Source: DATARH01 sp963847345
Lineage (GTDB): Bacteria; Pseudomonadota; Alphaproteobacteria; ATCC43930; CGMCC-115725
Direction: 5' to 3'
Length of the DNA stretch: 64,000 bases
Assembly: GCA_963847345.1 (NCBI GenBank)
Contig: CAWJZU010000021.1
Coordinates: forward strand, 1 to 64,000
A model generated the notes under the pieces. That model saw nothing but the letters and a program-made list of their open reading frames with translations. It did no database searches and was not told where the DNA came from. The position numbers and the translations under genes are program-made. This document shows positions 34,539 through 44,511 of this stretch, piece after piece (position 1 is the first letter of the stretch; each line of letters begins with the position of its first letter).

Positions 34539-37387
34539 ATGAGCAATCCGCTGAGGACGCTTCAGGAATTTGGACAATCGGTGTGGCTCGACTTCGTCAG
34601 CCGCGACCTGCTGAAAAGCGGAGGGCTGGCTCGCCTGGTCGCCGAGGACGGGATCCGGGGCGTTACGTCGAACCCGTCAATCTTCGAAAAGGCGATCGGA
34701 CACGGCGACGACTATGACGAGCTGATCGCTGCCGCTGAGCGCTCGGGCGATCTCGACCCGGGCGCGCTGTTCGAGGAACTCGCAATCCGCGACATCCAGG
34801 ACGGCGCCGACGCGCTGAACACGGTTTACGAGCAGACGCAGCGTCGGGACGGTTACATCTCGATCGAGGTGTCGCCCTATCTGGCGATGCAGACGCACGA
34901 GACGATCGAAGAGGCGCGGCGCCTGTGGCGCAGCATCGACCGGCGCAATCTCATGGTCAAGGTGCCGGGGACAAAGCCGGGCCTGCCGGCGATCCGCACG
35001 CTGATCGGCGAGGGCATCAACATCAACGTCACGCTGCTGTTTTCGCAGAAGGTCTACGCGGACGTCGCCGAAGCTTATATCTCCGGGCTCGAGGATTTCG
35101 TCGCAAAAGGCGGCGACCCGCACAAGGTTGCCAGCGTCGCCAGCTTCTTTGTCAGCCGCATCGACACGCTGGCCGACGAGGCGCTCGACAAGCGCATTGC
35201 CGCAGCGACGGACCCGGCCGAGAAGCAGCGGCTCGCCGGGCTTAAGGGCAAGGTGGCGATCGCCAACGCGAAGCTCGCCTATCAGCTCTACCAGCGCCTC
35301 TCCAGCGACGAACGCTGGCAGCGCCTCGCGCAGAAGGGGGCGCAGACGCAGCGCCTCCTGTGGGCCAGCACCGGCACCAAAAACCCGGCCTACAGCGACG
35401 TGCTTTATGTCGAAGAGCTGATCGGCTCGGACACCGTCAACACGATGCCGCCGGCGACGATGGACGCGTTTCGCGACCACGGCCGGCCGCGCGCCAGCCT
35501 CGAAGAGGACGTAGACGGCGCACGCGCCGTCATGGATGCGCTGCCGGCCGCCGGCGTTTCGATCGACGACATCACGGCGCGGCTTGTTGAGGACGGCGTC
35601 AAATTGTTCGCCGAGGCGGCCGACCATCTCTACGCGGCGGTGCAGAAGAAGCGTCGCACCGTGCTCGGCAGCAAGCTTAACTCGATGTCGTACAAGCTGC
35701 CGAAGGAGCTGGACGACGGGGTCAAGGCGGCGCTCGACGACTGGCGCAGCGAGGGCAAGGTTCGCCGGCTGTGGGCCGGCGACGCCTCACTGTGGACCGA
35801 GACCGACGAGGCCAACTGGCTCGGCTGGCTGACTATCGTCGATCAGCAGCTGAAAGCGGTCGACCACCTCGACGCGTTCGCCGCCGATGTCAAGCGCGGC
35901 GACTTCAGCGACGCGCTACTGCTCGGCATGGGCGGATCGAGCCTCTGCGCCGAGGTGCTGGCCGAGAGTTTCGGCAGCAAGCCCGGCTTCCCGCGCCTGC
36001 GGATTGTCGATTCGACCGATCCGGCGCAGATCCGCCGCATCGCGGACTCGGTCGATCTGCGGCGCACGCTGTTCATCGTGTCGAGCAAATCCGGCAGCAC
36101 GCTCGAACCGAACATTTACAAGCAATATTTCTACGACCGGGTGCGGGAAGCGTCCGGCGAGGCGGTTGCGTCGCAGCATTTCGTCGCGATCACCGATCCG
36201 GGATCATCGCTCGAAAAGACCGCGCGACTCGAAAAATTTCGCGCCATTCGTCACGGCGTCACGTCGATTGGTGGGCGCTATTCGGTGCTGTCCGATTTCG
36301 GCATGGTGCCGGCCGCCGCGATCGGCATCGATCTCAGGACCTTCCTCGACCGCACGGCCGAGATGGTGCGGTCGTGCTCCGCGAGTTCCCCGCCGGTGGA
36401 AAACCCCGGCGTGCTGCTCGGCGCGATTCTCGGCGTCGCCGCCAAACACGGCCGCGACAAGCTGACCCTCATTGCCTCGCCGGGTATTGCCTCGTTCGGC
36501 GCCTGGCTCGAACAGCTGCTTGCCGAATCGACCGGTAAGCAGGGGCGCGGGATCATCCCGGTCGATGCCGAACCGGTCGGCGCGCCGGCGGTCTATGGCC
36601 AGGACCGCGTCTTTGCCTATCTGCGGCTCGCCTCCGACCAGGACCAGGAGCACGAGAGCGCGGTCGCCGCGCTCGAAGCGGCCGGGCAGCCCGTCGTCCG
36701 CATCGTCGTGTCGGAGGCGATGCAGCTCGGCCAGGAATTCTTCCGCTGGGAGATGGCGACCGCAGTGGCGGGCTCGATCATCGGCATCAACCCGTTCGAC
36801 CAGCCCGATGTCGAGGCCTCGAAGGTCAAGACGCGCGAACTGACCGACGCGTTCGAGAAGACCGGCGCCTTGCCTGAGGAAAAGCCGGTGAAGACCGTCG
36901 ATGGCGATCGCGCTCTTCGCCGACCCGGCGAACGCGGCGGTCCTGTCCGGCGCCGCAGACGCTCGCGGATGCGCTGAAGGCGCATCTCGGCCGGGCCGGC
37001 GCCGGCGACTATGTCGCGCTGCTTGCGTACATCGACCGCAACCCGGCGCATACCGAGGCGCTGCAGCGGATGCGCCGCATGATCCGCGATCGCATCCGTA
37101 CCGCGACCTGCGTCGGCTTCGGGCCGCGCTTCCTGCATTCGACCGGTCAGGCCTACAAGGGCGGGCCGAACAGCGGCGTGTTCCTGCAGATCACTTGCGA
37201 TGACGCCGAGGATGTTCCGGTACCGGGCCAGGCCTACACCTTCGGCGTGGTCAAGGCGGCGCAGGCGCGCGGCGATTTCGGCGTGCTTTCCGAGCGTGGC
37301 CGGCGTCTGTTGCGTGTGCACCTGCCCCGCGATGTCGATGCCGGGCTGCAAACGCTCGCCCGCGCGCTGGAACGGGCGCTGACGTGA
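34539..37387 (+). CDS. tal-pgi: Bifunctional transaldolase / glucose-6-phosphate isomerase (two +1 frameshifts)
   Basis: A fusion of transaldolase (about residues 1-370) and phosphoglucose isomerase (about 390-948). Transaldolase marks: GIRGVTSNPSIFEKAI, the Schiff-base Lys in NLMVKVPGTKPGLPAI, and VASVASFFVSRIDT. Isomerase marks: LLGMGGSSLCAEVL, VSSKSGSTLEPN and RYSVLSDFG. Near 36905 and again near 36955 one extra base must be removed to continue through GIALFADPAN, QTLADALKAHLG and GFGPRFLHSTGQAYKGG to the end; the corrected length of 948 is normal for Tal-Pgi. It links pentose-phosphate products to glucose-6-phosphate, the substrate of Zwf downstream. Confidence 0.93.
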
Positions 37388-37463
37388 AGATCATCTGACG
37401 GAGTGACTCGCCGCACCGCGGTGGTATGCGGCTTGCACCGGACTGAGGTCAGGAGGATAGCGG

Positions 37464-38444
37464 ATGCAACTCGGGATGATCGGCCTCGGCCGGATGGGCG
37501 GCAACATCGTGCGGCGGCTGATGCGCGCCGGCCATCATTGTGTCGTTTACGACAAAAGCGAAGACGCCGTTCGCTCGCTCGCCGGCGAGGGGGCGGCGCC
37601 GAGCCATGACCTTGCGGAGTTCGTGCGCCAGCTCGACAAGCCGCGGGCGGTTTGGGTCATGCTGCCGGCAGGTGCGATCACGCACGAAACGATCGTCGAA
37701 TTGTCGGGCCTGCTCGAAGCGGGCGACATCCTGATCGACGGCGGCAACTCGTATTTCCAGGACGATGTCGCGCATTCCGAGATGCTGCGGGAGAAAAGCA
37801 TCCGCTATCTCGATGTCGGCACCAGCGGCGGCATCTGGGGCCTCGAACGCGGCTATTGCATGATGATCGGCGGCGACAAGGAGGCGGCCGACCATCTCGA
37901 TCCGATTTTCGCCGCTCTCGCCCCGGGGCGCGGCTCGATCGACGCGACGCCGGGGCGCGACGGACGCGATCCTCGCGTCGAGCAGGGCTACATGTATTGC
38001 GGCCCGGCCGGCGCCGGCCATTTCGTCAAGATGGTCCATAACGGCATCGAATACGGGATCATGCAGGCCTTCGCCGAAGGCTTCGACATCCTGCGCAACG
38101 TCAATTCGCCGGAGATCCCCGAAAACCGGCGCTATAAACTGGATCTTCCCGACGTCGCCGAGGTATGGCGGCGCGGCAGTGTCGTATCGTCCTGGTTGTT
38201 GGATCTGACCGCAATCGCGCTCGCAAAGGACTCGGAACTGAAGGAATTTACCGGCAGTGTCGCCGATTCCGGCGAGGGCCGCTGGACGATCCTGGCGGCG
38301 ATCGAGCAGGCGGTTCCGGCCGACGTGCTGTCGGCCGCGCTTTACACGCGCTTCCGCTCGCGCCAGGAACACACCTTCGCCGAAAAGATCCTGTCGGCGA
38401 TGCGTCGGGAATTCGGCGGCCATCCCGAAGCGCCGATGGAATGA
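37464..38444 (+). CDS. gnd: 6-phosphogluconate dehydrogenase, decarboxylating (short type)
   Basis: Oxidative decarboxylation of 6-phosphogluconate to ribulose-5-phosphate. At 326 residues it belongs to the short, usually NAD-preferring class. Cofactor motif GMIGLGRMGGNIVRRL at the N-terminus; substrate-binding GGNSYFQDDVAH and DVGTSGGIWGLERGYCMMIG; catalytic Lys in AGHFVKMVHNGIEYGIMQA. Intact. It lies four bases before zwf. Together with gntK it lets gluconate enter the pentose-phosphate pathway without passing the lactonase step. Confidence 0.94.
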   Translation: MQLGMIGLGRMGGNIVRRLMRAGHHCVVYDKSEDAVRSLAGEGAAPSHDLAEFVRQLDKPRAVWVMLPAGAITHETIVELSGLLEAGDILIDGGNSYFQDDVAHSEMLREKSIRYLDVGTSGGIWGLERGYCMMIGGDKEAADHLDPIFAALAPGRGSIDATPGRDGRDPRVEQGYMYCGPAGAGHFVKMVHNGIEYGIMQAFAEGFDILRNVNSPEIPENRRYKLDLPDVAEVWRRGSVVSSWLLDLTAIALAKDSELKEFTGSVADSGEGRWTILAAIEQAVPADVLSAALYTRFRSRQEHTFAEKILSAMRREFGGHPEAPME

Positions 38445-38448
38445 CAGC

Positions 38449-40008
38449 ATGAACAGCGGCAACAACAACTCATCCGAGCGGCCGCAGCGCGGACACCGCG
38501 CGCCGCCGTGCGCAATGGTGATCTTCGGCGCCAGCGGCGACCTGACACGCCGGCTTTTGATGCCGGCGCTCTACAACCTCGTGCGCGCCCGCCGCATTCC
38601 CAATCATTTCGCGATTATCGGGGTCGATCGTACCGAATGGGATGAGGACCGCTTTCGGTCCTACCTCGCGGATGGCGTCCGCACCTTCATCTCGGACACT
38701 GCGACCGCGTCCGCTTCCGAACCGTTCGACCCAGACAGTTGGGACGTCCTCGCCTCCTGCATGACCCGCGTCAACGGCGATGTAACCAGCCCCGAATTGT
38801 ACCAGCGACTTGCAAAGAAACTTGATGAGGTGGCGGCCGAATACGGCACCCAGGGCAATGTCATTTTCTATCTGGCGGTGGCCAGTTCGCTGTTCGGCAC
38901 GATCGTCGAGCGCCTCGGTGAAGCCGGTCTGACAGAGGAGGACAAGGGCTGGCGCCGAGTCATCATCGAAAAACCGTTCGGCACCGACCTCGACTCGGCG
39001 CGCGCGCTCGACAAGCAGATACTGAGCGTGCTTTCCGAATCCCAGATCTACCGAATGGACCATTTCCTCGGCAAGGAAACGGTTCAGAACATCATGGTCC
39101 TGCGCTTCGCGAACGGCATTTTCGAGCCGCTGTGGAACCGTGACCATATCGACCATGTCCAGATCACGGTAACGGAAACGGTCGGGGTTGAGCGGCGTGC
39201 GAATTTTTATGAGGCGACCGGCGCGTTGCGCGACATGGTGCCGAACCATGTCTTCCAACTGCTCAGCCTGACGGCGATGGAGCCGCCGAACTCGTTCCAT
39301 GCCGACTCGGTGCGCACCGAAAAGGACAAGGTGCTCGAAGCCCTGCTGCCGCTGACTCCCGACGAGGTGCACCGGAACGTCGTCCGGGCGCAGTACACCG
39401 CCGGCATCGTCCGCGGTCAGCCGGTCAAGGCCTATCGCGAGGAGGACGGCGTCGCGGCGGACAGCATGACCGAAACCTACGTCGCGATGCAGCTTGCGAT
39501 CGACAACTGGCGCTGGGCCGACGTGCCGTTTTATCTGCGTACCGGCAAGGCGATGACCCGGCGCACGACCGAGATCGCGATCCAGTTCAAGCGGGTGCCG
39601 TTCGCGCTGTTCCGCGACACGCCGGTCGACACGCTGACACCGAATGTGCTTGCGCTGCAGCTTCAGCCCGACGAAGGGATATCGTTGCAGTTCGGCGCCA
39701 AGCAGCCGGGACCGGAGATCCGGCTCGGCGGGGTGCGGATGGACTTCAAGTACCGCGACTATTTCCATACGGAGCCGAGCACCGGCTACGAAACGCTGGT
39801 GTATGACGCGATGATCGGCGACGCGATGCTGTTCCAGCGCGCCGACAGCGTCGAGGCCGGATGGTGCGCGGTGCAGCCGATCCTCGATGCCTGGCACAGC
39901 GATCCGGACAGCGTGCCGCTCGAATTCTACCCGGCCGGTACCGCCGGCCCGGAGGGTGCCGACCGGCTGCTGTGGCGCAGCGGGCGCAAGTGGCGGTCGA
40001 TTGCGTGA
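38449..40008 (+). CDS. zwf: Glucose-6-phosphate 1-dehydrogenase
   Basis: First oxidative step of the pentose-phosphate and Entner-Doudoroff routes. It has 519 residues. The NADP fold begins MVIFGASGDLTRRLLMPAL; the substrate site is in YRMDHFLGKETVQNI, the catalytic His in NRDHIDHVQITV is followed by ETVGVERRANFYEATGALRD. All usual motifs are present and the frame is intact. The stop overlaps the rpe start (GTGA). The first 20 residues are polar and not conserved. Confidence 0.96.
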   Translation: MNSGNNNSSERPQRGHRAPPCAMVIFGASGDLTRRLLMPALYNLVRARRIPNHFAIIGVDRTEWDEDRFRSYLADGVRTFISDTATASASEPFDPDSWDVLASCMTRVNGDVTSPELYQRLAKKLDEVAAEYGTQGNVIFYLAVASSLFGTIVERLGEAGLTEEDKGWRRVIIEKPFGTDLDSARALDKQILSVLSESQIYRMDHFLGKETVQNIMVLRFANGIFEPLWNRDHIDHVQITVTETVGVERRANFYEATGALRDMVPNHVFQLLSLTAMEPPNSFHADSVRTEKDKVLEALLPLTPDEVHRNVVRAQYTAGIVRGQPVKAYREEDGVAADSMTETYVAMQLAIDNWRWADVPFYLRTGKAMTRRTTEIAIQFKRVPFALFRDTPVDTLTPNVLALQLQPDEGISLQFGAKQPGPEIRLGGVRMDFKYRDYFHTEPSTGYETLVYDAMIGDAMLFQRADSVEAGWCAVQPILDAWHSDPDSVPLEFYPAGTAGPEGADRLLWRSGRKWRSIA

Positions 40009-40673
40009 TCGTCGCGCCGTCGATCCTGTCGGCTGATTTCGGGCGGCTCGCCGAGGAGGTGCATGCCGTCGAGACGGCCGGCGCCGACTGGATTCACGTC
40101 GATGTCATGGACGGCCGCTTCGTGCCAAACCTGACGATCGGCCCGGTTGTCGTCGAAGCCGTGCGGCGGGCGACGGCGAAACCGATCGACGTCCATCTGA
40201 TGATTGTCGAGCCGGAGCGATATATCGACGATTTCGTGCATGCCGGCGCCGATCATCTGCTGGTGCATTGCGAGCCGAGCGCGACGATCCACCTGCATCG
40301 CACGCTGTCGCACATCCGCGAATTGGGGAAAACCGCCGGTACCGTGCTGAACCCGGCGACGCCGCTGAGCTGGATCGAGCATGTCCTCGATCTGTGCGAC
40401 ATTGTCTTGATCATGACCGTGAACCCCGGTTTCGGCGGTCAGAAATTCCTGCCGTCGATGCTGCCGAAAATCCGCGCGCTGCGGCGAATGTGCGACGAAC
40501 GCGGCCTGCCGACGATCATCGAGGTCGATGGCGGGATCGGCGGCGGCAATGCCTGGCGGGTGATCGAGGCCGGCGCCACGGCGATCGTCGCGGGCTCGGC
40601 CGTATTCGGGGCTCCCGATTACGCCGCGGCAATCGCTGCCATTCGGGATTCCACGCCCACTCTGCAAGGCTGA
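40005..40673 (+). CDS. rpe: Ribulose-phosphate 3-epimerase
   Basis: Interconverts ribulose-5-phosphate and xylulose-5-phosphate; (beta/alpha)8 barrel of 222 residues. Motifs: APSILSADFGRLAEEV, WIHVDVMDGRFVPNLTIGP, VHLMIVEPERYIDDF, MTVNPGFGGQKFLPSML and EVDGGIGGGNAW with the metal and catalytic residues in place. It starts at GTG inside the last codons of zwf, so translation is coupled. rpiA follows after seven bases. Confidence 0.95.
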   Translation: MIVAPSILSADFGRLAEEVHAVETAGADWIHVDVMDGRFVPNLTIGPVVVEAVRRATAKPIDVHLMIVEPERYIDDFVHAGADHLLVHCEPSATIHLHRTLSHIRELGKTAGTVLNPATPLSWIEHVLDLCDIVLIMTVNPGFGGQKFLPSMLPKIRALRRMCDERGLPTIIEVDGGIGGGNAWRVIEAGATAIVAGSAVFGAPDYAAAIAAIRDSTPTLQG

Positions 40674-40680
40674 GCCTGAA

Positions 40681-41392
40681 ATGAGCGATCCTCACGCGCG
40701 CGACCACCTGAAGCGCGCCGCCGCCGAGCGCGCCGTCGAATTCGTCGAGAACGGCATGGTGCTCGGCCTCGGCACCGGCTCGACGGCCGCCTTTGTTATC
40801 GAGGCGCTGGCGCGCCGCGTCGCGCAGGGTCTGTCGGTCGTCGCGATTCCGACCTCGGAGCACACGGGCGAAATGGCCCGCCGGCTTGGCATCCCGCTGA
40901 CCACGTTTGGCGAGCACCGCCGCATCGATCTCGCGATCGACGGCGCCGATGAGGTCGAGCGCGGTACCCTCAACCTGATCAAGGGGCATGGCGGGGCACT
41001 GCTGCGCGAGAAGATCGTCGCGGCGGCAAGCGAACCGCTTTATCGTCGTAGTCGATGACGAGAAGCTCGTCGACCGACTCGGCGAACGTTTTCCGATCCC
41101 GGTCGAAATTGTCCAATTCGGCTGGCAGGCCACCGCGGCTGCGCTCGAGAAGCTCGGGTGTCGCCCCGAGCTGCGTCAGACGGACGGTCGCACCTTCGTG
41201 ACCGATGGCGGCAACTTCATCCTCGATTGCCCGTTCGGCCCGATCACCGAGCCGCAGCGGCTGGAGCAAGCGATCAACATGACGGTCGGAGTTGTCGAGA
41301 ACGGGCTGTTTCTCGGGCGAAGTGCAGCCGTCGTCGTCGCCTCGGTGGAAGGCGCCGAAATCATGATGCCGGCCGGCGGGAGCCCGGCGTGA
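40681..41392 (+). CDS. rpiA: Ribose-5-phosphate isomerase A (one +1 frameshift)
   Basis: Interconverts ribose-5-phosphate and ribulose-5-phosphate. After dropping one of two C at 41035-41036 it is 236 residues, the normal length. Motifs: GLGTGSTAAFVIEAL, IPTSEHTGEMA, LAIDGADEVERG, then KGHGGALLREKIV, RFIVVVDDEKLV after the shift, and VTDGGNFILDCPFG. The stop overlaps the GTG of the HAD gene. Confidence 0.94.
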
Positions 41393-42204
41393 AACGCGTA
41401 TCGCTGGTCGTCACCGACGTCGACGGGACCCTGCTGACCCATGACAAGAAACTGACTCCACGATCCGTTGCCGCCGTCGAGCGGCTGCACGCTAGTGGAA
41501 TTGCCTTTTCGATCTGCAGCAGCCGGCCGCCGTTCGGGCTGCGCCACCTGATCGCGCCGCTCAGTCTCGACCTGCCCTTCGGCGGCTACAACGGCGGCGC
41601 TATCGTCCAGCCGGACCTGCCGGCTCTGACCATAGTCGAACAGGTGCTGATCCCGCCTGACGCCGCGAAACAGGCGGTAGCGATATTCCGGGAGCACGGG
41701 ATCGATTGCTGGCTGTTCGTCGGCAACGAGTGGCTCTGCACGAACCCGGCCGGCGACAAGGTTGATCTCGAAACCTACACGGTCCAGCAGCCGCCGACCG
41801 TCGTTCCCGAATTCACCGATGCGCATTTCGCGGCGGTTGGCAAAATCGTTGGCCCGAGCGAGAACCATGACCGCGTGGCACAGCTTGCCGGGCTGATGCG
41901 AGAAGCCCTGTCGGGGCGCGCCACTGTCGCCCGCTCGCAGCCTTACTATTGCGACGTCATCCCGCCCGGGATCAACAAGGGTCGCCTCGTCGAACTGCTC
42001 GCCGATCGAGTCGGCGTGCCACGCGAGGAAATTCTTGTCCTCGGCGACATGGAAAACGATCTGGAGATGTTCAGCAAAGCCGGGTTTGGCGTAGCAATGG
42101 GCAACGCCAGCCAGGCCGTGAAGCAGGTAGCAGCCGCGGTGACGCTGTCGAACGACGAGGACGGGTTCGCGGCCGCAATCGATCGGTACGTTTTCGGCGC
42201 CTGA
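41389..42204 (+). CDS. Cof-type HAD-family phosphatase
   Basis: A 271-residue HAD-IIB hydrolase. Catalytic motif I is VVTDVDGTLLTHDK at the very start, motif II is in FSICSSRPP, the conserved Lys is in GINKGRLVELL and motif IV is LGDMENDLEMF. Such enzymes dephosphorylate sugar phosphates or cofactors; a housekeeping role in removing wrong sugar phosphates would suit its place as last gene of the operon. It starts at GTG overlapping the rpiA stop. A strong terminator follows. Confidence 0.9.
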   Translation: MKRVSLVVTDVDGTLLTHDKKLTPRSVAAVERLHASGIAFSICSSRPPFGLRHLIAPLSLDLPFGGYNGGAIVQPDLPALTIVEQVLIPPDAAKQAVAIFREHGIDCWLFVGNEWLCTNPAGDKVDLETYTVQQPPTVVPEFTDAHFAAVGKIVGPSENHDRVAQLAGLMREALSGRATVARSQPYYCDVIPPGINKGRLVELLADRVGVPREEILVLGDMENDLEMFSKAGFGVAMGNASQAVKQVAAAVTLSNDEDGFAAAIDRYVFGA

Positions 42205-42210
42205 GCAAAA

Positions 42211-42234
42211 AAGAGGCCGCGTGCGCGGCCTCTT
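42211..42234. terminator. Bidirectional terminator hairpin
   Basis: AAGAGGCCGC and GCGGCCTCTT, a perfect 10-bp stem with a 4-base loop, flanked by A on the left and TT/TC on the right. It lies between the operon's last gene and a convergent gene and may serve both. Confidence 0.88.
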
Positions 42235-42255
42235 CTCGCCGGAAGAGAGAGCGGC

Positions 42256-42804
42256 TTACCTGCCGCCGCCGGACAGTGGCCCGCTTATACGCGGTCCAGG
42301 ATAATTCGGCATCGCTCCGGGTGCCTGCACCATACCGCTTTGCTCCGCCGGGAGATTGCGACTGGCGCCGAAGCTGTTCCTCGGCGTTGTATAATTAGCC
42401 GACGAGCCGTAGCCTTCCCCGTACGTGTCAGGGTTCGACCCGGTCGTGGTCATCGTACCGGTGCTGCTGCCGGTCATATTGTCGGCCGAAGGATTACGGC
42501 CGCTGGGCTCGTCCTGAGCAAAGCTCGCGAGACAGCTCTGGTGCAGCTGCGCATCGGTAATCGGCCCGCATTCCTTGCGCATCCTGGCCTGCCGGAAAGC
42601 CGGGCTGTTCTCCAGCAAGCGCTCATATTGTGCGCTTTCCGCGTTGTTGCGGGCTGCCATCCAGTCCGCTCGATCGCCCGCGTTCATCCGCGGCCCGTTC
42701 GTCAAAACCTGGGTATCCGTCATCTGCGCCTGCGCCGCCGGCATCGCCAGCGCGAGCGCGCATCCGGCAGCAAGCGTTAAGCTGGTCAGAGTCCTTTGTG
42801 CCAT
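42256..42804 (-). CDS. Secreted low-complexity hypothetical protein
   Basis: A 182-residue exported protein. The signal MAQRTLTSLTLAAGCALALA is cleaved after AQA. Residues 28-95 form a helical, charged segment with two Cys (RKECGPITDAQLHQSCLASF) that could pair; the remainder is rich in Ser, Thr, Gly and Asn (STGTMTTTGSNPDTYGEGYG) and is probably disordered. No family recognised. It is convergent with the sugar-phosphate operon. Confidence 0.7.
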   Translation of the reverse strand: MAQRTLTSLTLAAGCALALAMPAAQAQMTDTQVLTNGPRMNAGDRADWMAARNNAESAQYERLLENSPAFRQARMRKECGPITDAQLHQSCLASFAQDEPSGRNPSADNMTGSSTGTMTTTGSNPDTYGEGYGSSANYTTPRNSFGASRNLPAEQSGMVQAPGAMPNYPGPRISGPLSGGGR

Positions 42805-43102
42805 GACCGTGCAACTCCCTTCTGAGGATGGTCAAGGGATGAAACGGGCAGCACTTGGACGCGGTTCCCGCGAGGAGGGAAAGAGAGCGGGGATAGAAGC
42901 GATCAACATACTAGCCGGCAATTAAAACAGCGGTTGATTTCGACCGGTTTCAGGTATTGATACCGTCTGTTCATACGGAAATTGCATAATTTCTTGGCGC
43001 AATGATTTGCGATCCTTGACCGCAAAATTGGCTTTGTGCCGGTTCAGACGCAAGATGTCGGTCACACAAGCAGCAGGGCGCCAACCGCGTCCCTTTCGCG
43101 GG
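42805..43102. other. Intergenic stretch upstream of the secreted protein
   Basis: About 300 bp with a locally AT-rich part at 42920-43030. It presumably holds the promoter of the secreted-protein gene on the minus strand. A short frame on the minus strand has no ribosome site or homology and is not called. Confidence 0.45.
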
Positions 43103-44023
43103 TTACCCGCGGTCCCATTGCGATGCCGGTTCCGCGACACCGCGCCGCCGGCAGGCCGCCAGGACGGTGTTTCGCAACAGGCAGGCGATCGTCATCGGCC
43201 CGACCCCGCCCGGAACCGGCGTTATCGCGCTGGCGATCTGCCGCACCGCTGCAAAATCGACGTCGCCGACGAGCCGCGTCGCCCACTGATGCGTAGTGCC
43301 GCCATCAGCGACCCGATTGATCCCGACATCGATGACAATCGCACCGGGTTTGATCCAATCGGCCGTGATCATCCGCGGCCGCCCGATCGCGGCGACAAGA
43401 ATATCGGCGCGGCGGCAGATCGCGGCGGCGTCGTCCGTCTTCGAATGAACGATCGTGACGGTGCAGTCGGCCGCAAGCAGCAGCGCCGCCGTCGGTCGCC
43501 CGACAATCTGCGAGCGCCCCAGCACGACGGCTTCCGCGCCGGATAGATCGCGCCGCACGCTGCGCAGGAGCAGCATGACGCCTTGCGGTGTGCACGGGAC
43601 AAGACAAGGGCTGCCGCTCCACAGCCGGCCGACATTGAGCGGATGGAAGCCGTCCACGTCCTTCCCGGGATCGAGCGCGGCGACGACCCGGCTCTGATCG
43701 AGCGCAACCGGCAGCGGCAGCTGCACCAGGATGCCATCAACCCGGTCATCGGCGTTGAGCGCGGCGATCAGCTCCAGCAGGGCGGGCATGCCGCAATCGG
43801 CGGGCAAACGATGCTCGAACGACGCGATGCCGGCCTCGCCGCAGGCGCGCGACTTGCTGCGTATATAGACTTGGCTCGCGGGATCGTCCCCGACCAGGAC
43901 CACGGCCAGACCGGGCACGACGCCGTGGCGTCCGCGCAATTGCGCCACCGCGGCAGCAGCCTGTTCCCGCAACGCGGCGGCCAGCGCCTTGCCATCGATC
44001 AGCCGCCCCATCGGGCCCGACAT
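43103..44023 (-). CDS. folD: Methylenetetrahydrofolate dehydrogenase / methenyl-THF cyclohydrolase
   Basis: Bifunctional enzyme of one-carbon metabolism, NADP-dependent oxidation of 5,10-methylene-THF and hydrolysis of methenyl-THF. At 306 residues it is of normal length. Motifs: VGDDPASQVYIRSKSRAC with the catalytic Lys, GILVQLPLP, DVDGFHPLNVGRLW, CTPQGVMLLL, LGRSQIVGRP and PVPGGVGPMTIACLL. The gene ends a minus-strand run with the cytochrome gene upstream by seven bases. Confidence 0.96.
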   Translation of the reverse strand: MSGPMGRLIDGKALAAALREQAAAAVAQLRGRHGVVPGLAVVLVGDDPASQVYIRSKSRACGEAGIASFEHRLPADCGMPALLELIAALNADDRVDGILVQLPLPVALDQSRVVAALDPGKDVDGFHPLNVGRLWSGSPCLVPCTPQGVMLLLRSVRRDLSGAEAVVLGRSQIVGRPTAALLLAADCTVTIVHSKTDDAAAICRRADILVAAIGRPRMITADWIKPGAIVIDVGINRVADGGTTHQWATRLVGDVDFAAVRQIASAITPVPGGVGPMTIACLLRNTVLAACRRRGVAEPASQWDRG

Positions 44024-44030
44024 GCGCCGC

Positions 44031-44402
44031 TCATTGCGTTGCTTCCCGGAGATAGGCGAGCAGGTCGGCGACTTCCTTGTCGCTCTCGATCCCGGGGAAC
44101 GCCATCCGCGTGCCCGGGATGAACTGTTTCGGGTCGTGCAGGTACTTCGCCAACGTCGCTTGGTCCCAGACGATGCCCGAATCCTTCAACGCCGCGGAAT
44201 AGGCGAAATGTTCGGCGACACCCGCCTTGCGGCCGAAAAGCCCGTGCAGATTCGGCCCGGCGCCGTTACGGCCCCCGGCTTTGAGCGTATGGCAGACATG
44301 GCAGCGGTTGAAAACCGCCTTTCCGGCGGCGGGGTCCGCCGCGACACCCGGACGGGCGGCCAAAGCCAGGCCGAGTATCAGGAACGCCGCCGATCGATGC
44401 AT
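44031..44402 (-). CDS. Class I cytochrome c
   Basis: A periplasmic single-haem electron carrier of 123 residues. A signal peptide (cleavage after GVAA) precedes the haem site FNRCHVCHTLKAGG; PNLHGLFGRKAG follows as in cytochrome c2/c550, and the distal Met ligand is in GTRMAFPGI. It would shuttle electrons between the bc1 complex and terminal oxidases or periplasmic dehydrogenases. Upstream of folD by seven bases; co-transcription is likely. Confidence 0.92.
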   Translation of the reverse strand: MHRSAAFLILGLALAARPGVAADPAAGKAVFNRCHVCHTLKAGGRNGAGPNLHGLFGRKAGVAEHFAYSAALKDSGIVWDQATLAKYLHDPKQFIPGTRMAFPGIESDKEVADLLAYLREATQ

Positions 44403-44511
44403 GCCGATTGCGCTTGCCGCCGCAGCATTCCCGGGATAATGCGCCGGCGGCGCCGCGGGCGAAACCCCCCGCGGCCCCGGCGCTGCAGAATCCGGGTTCG
44501 GCTATGTCCGT

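Noticed and set aside
42922..43140. A 72-codon minus-strand frame before the secreted-protein gene
   Set aside because: It overlaps the 3' end of folD, lacks a ribosome site and has no recognisable sequence.
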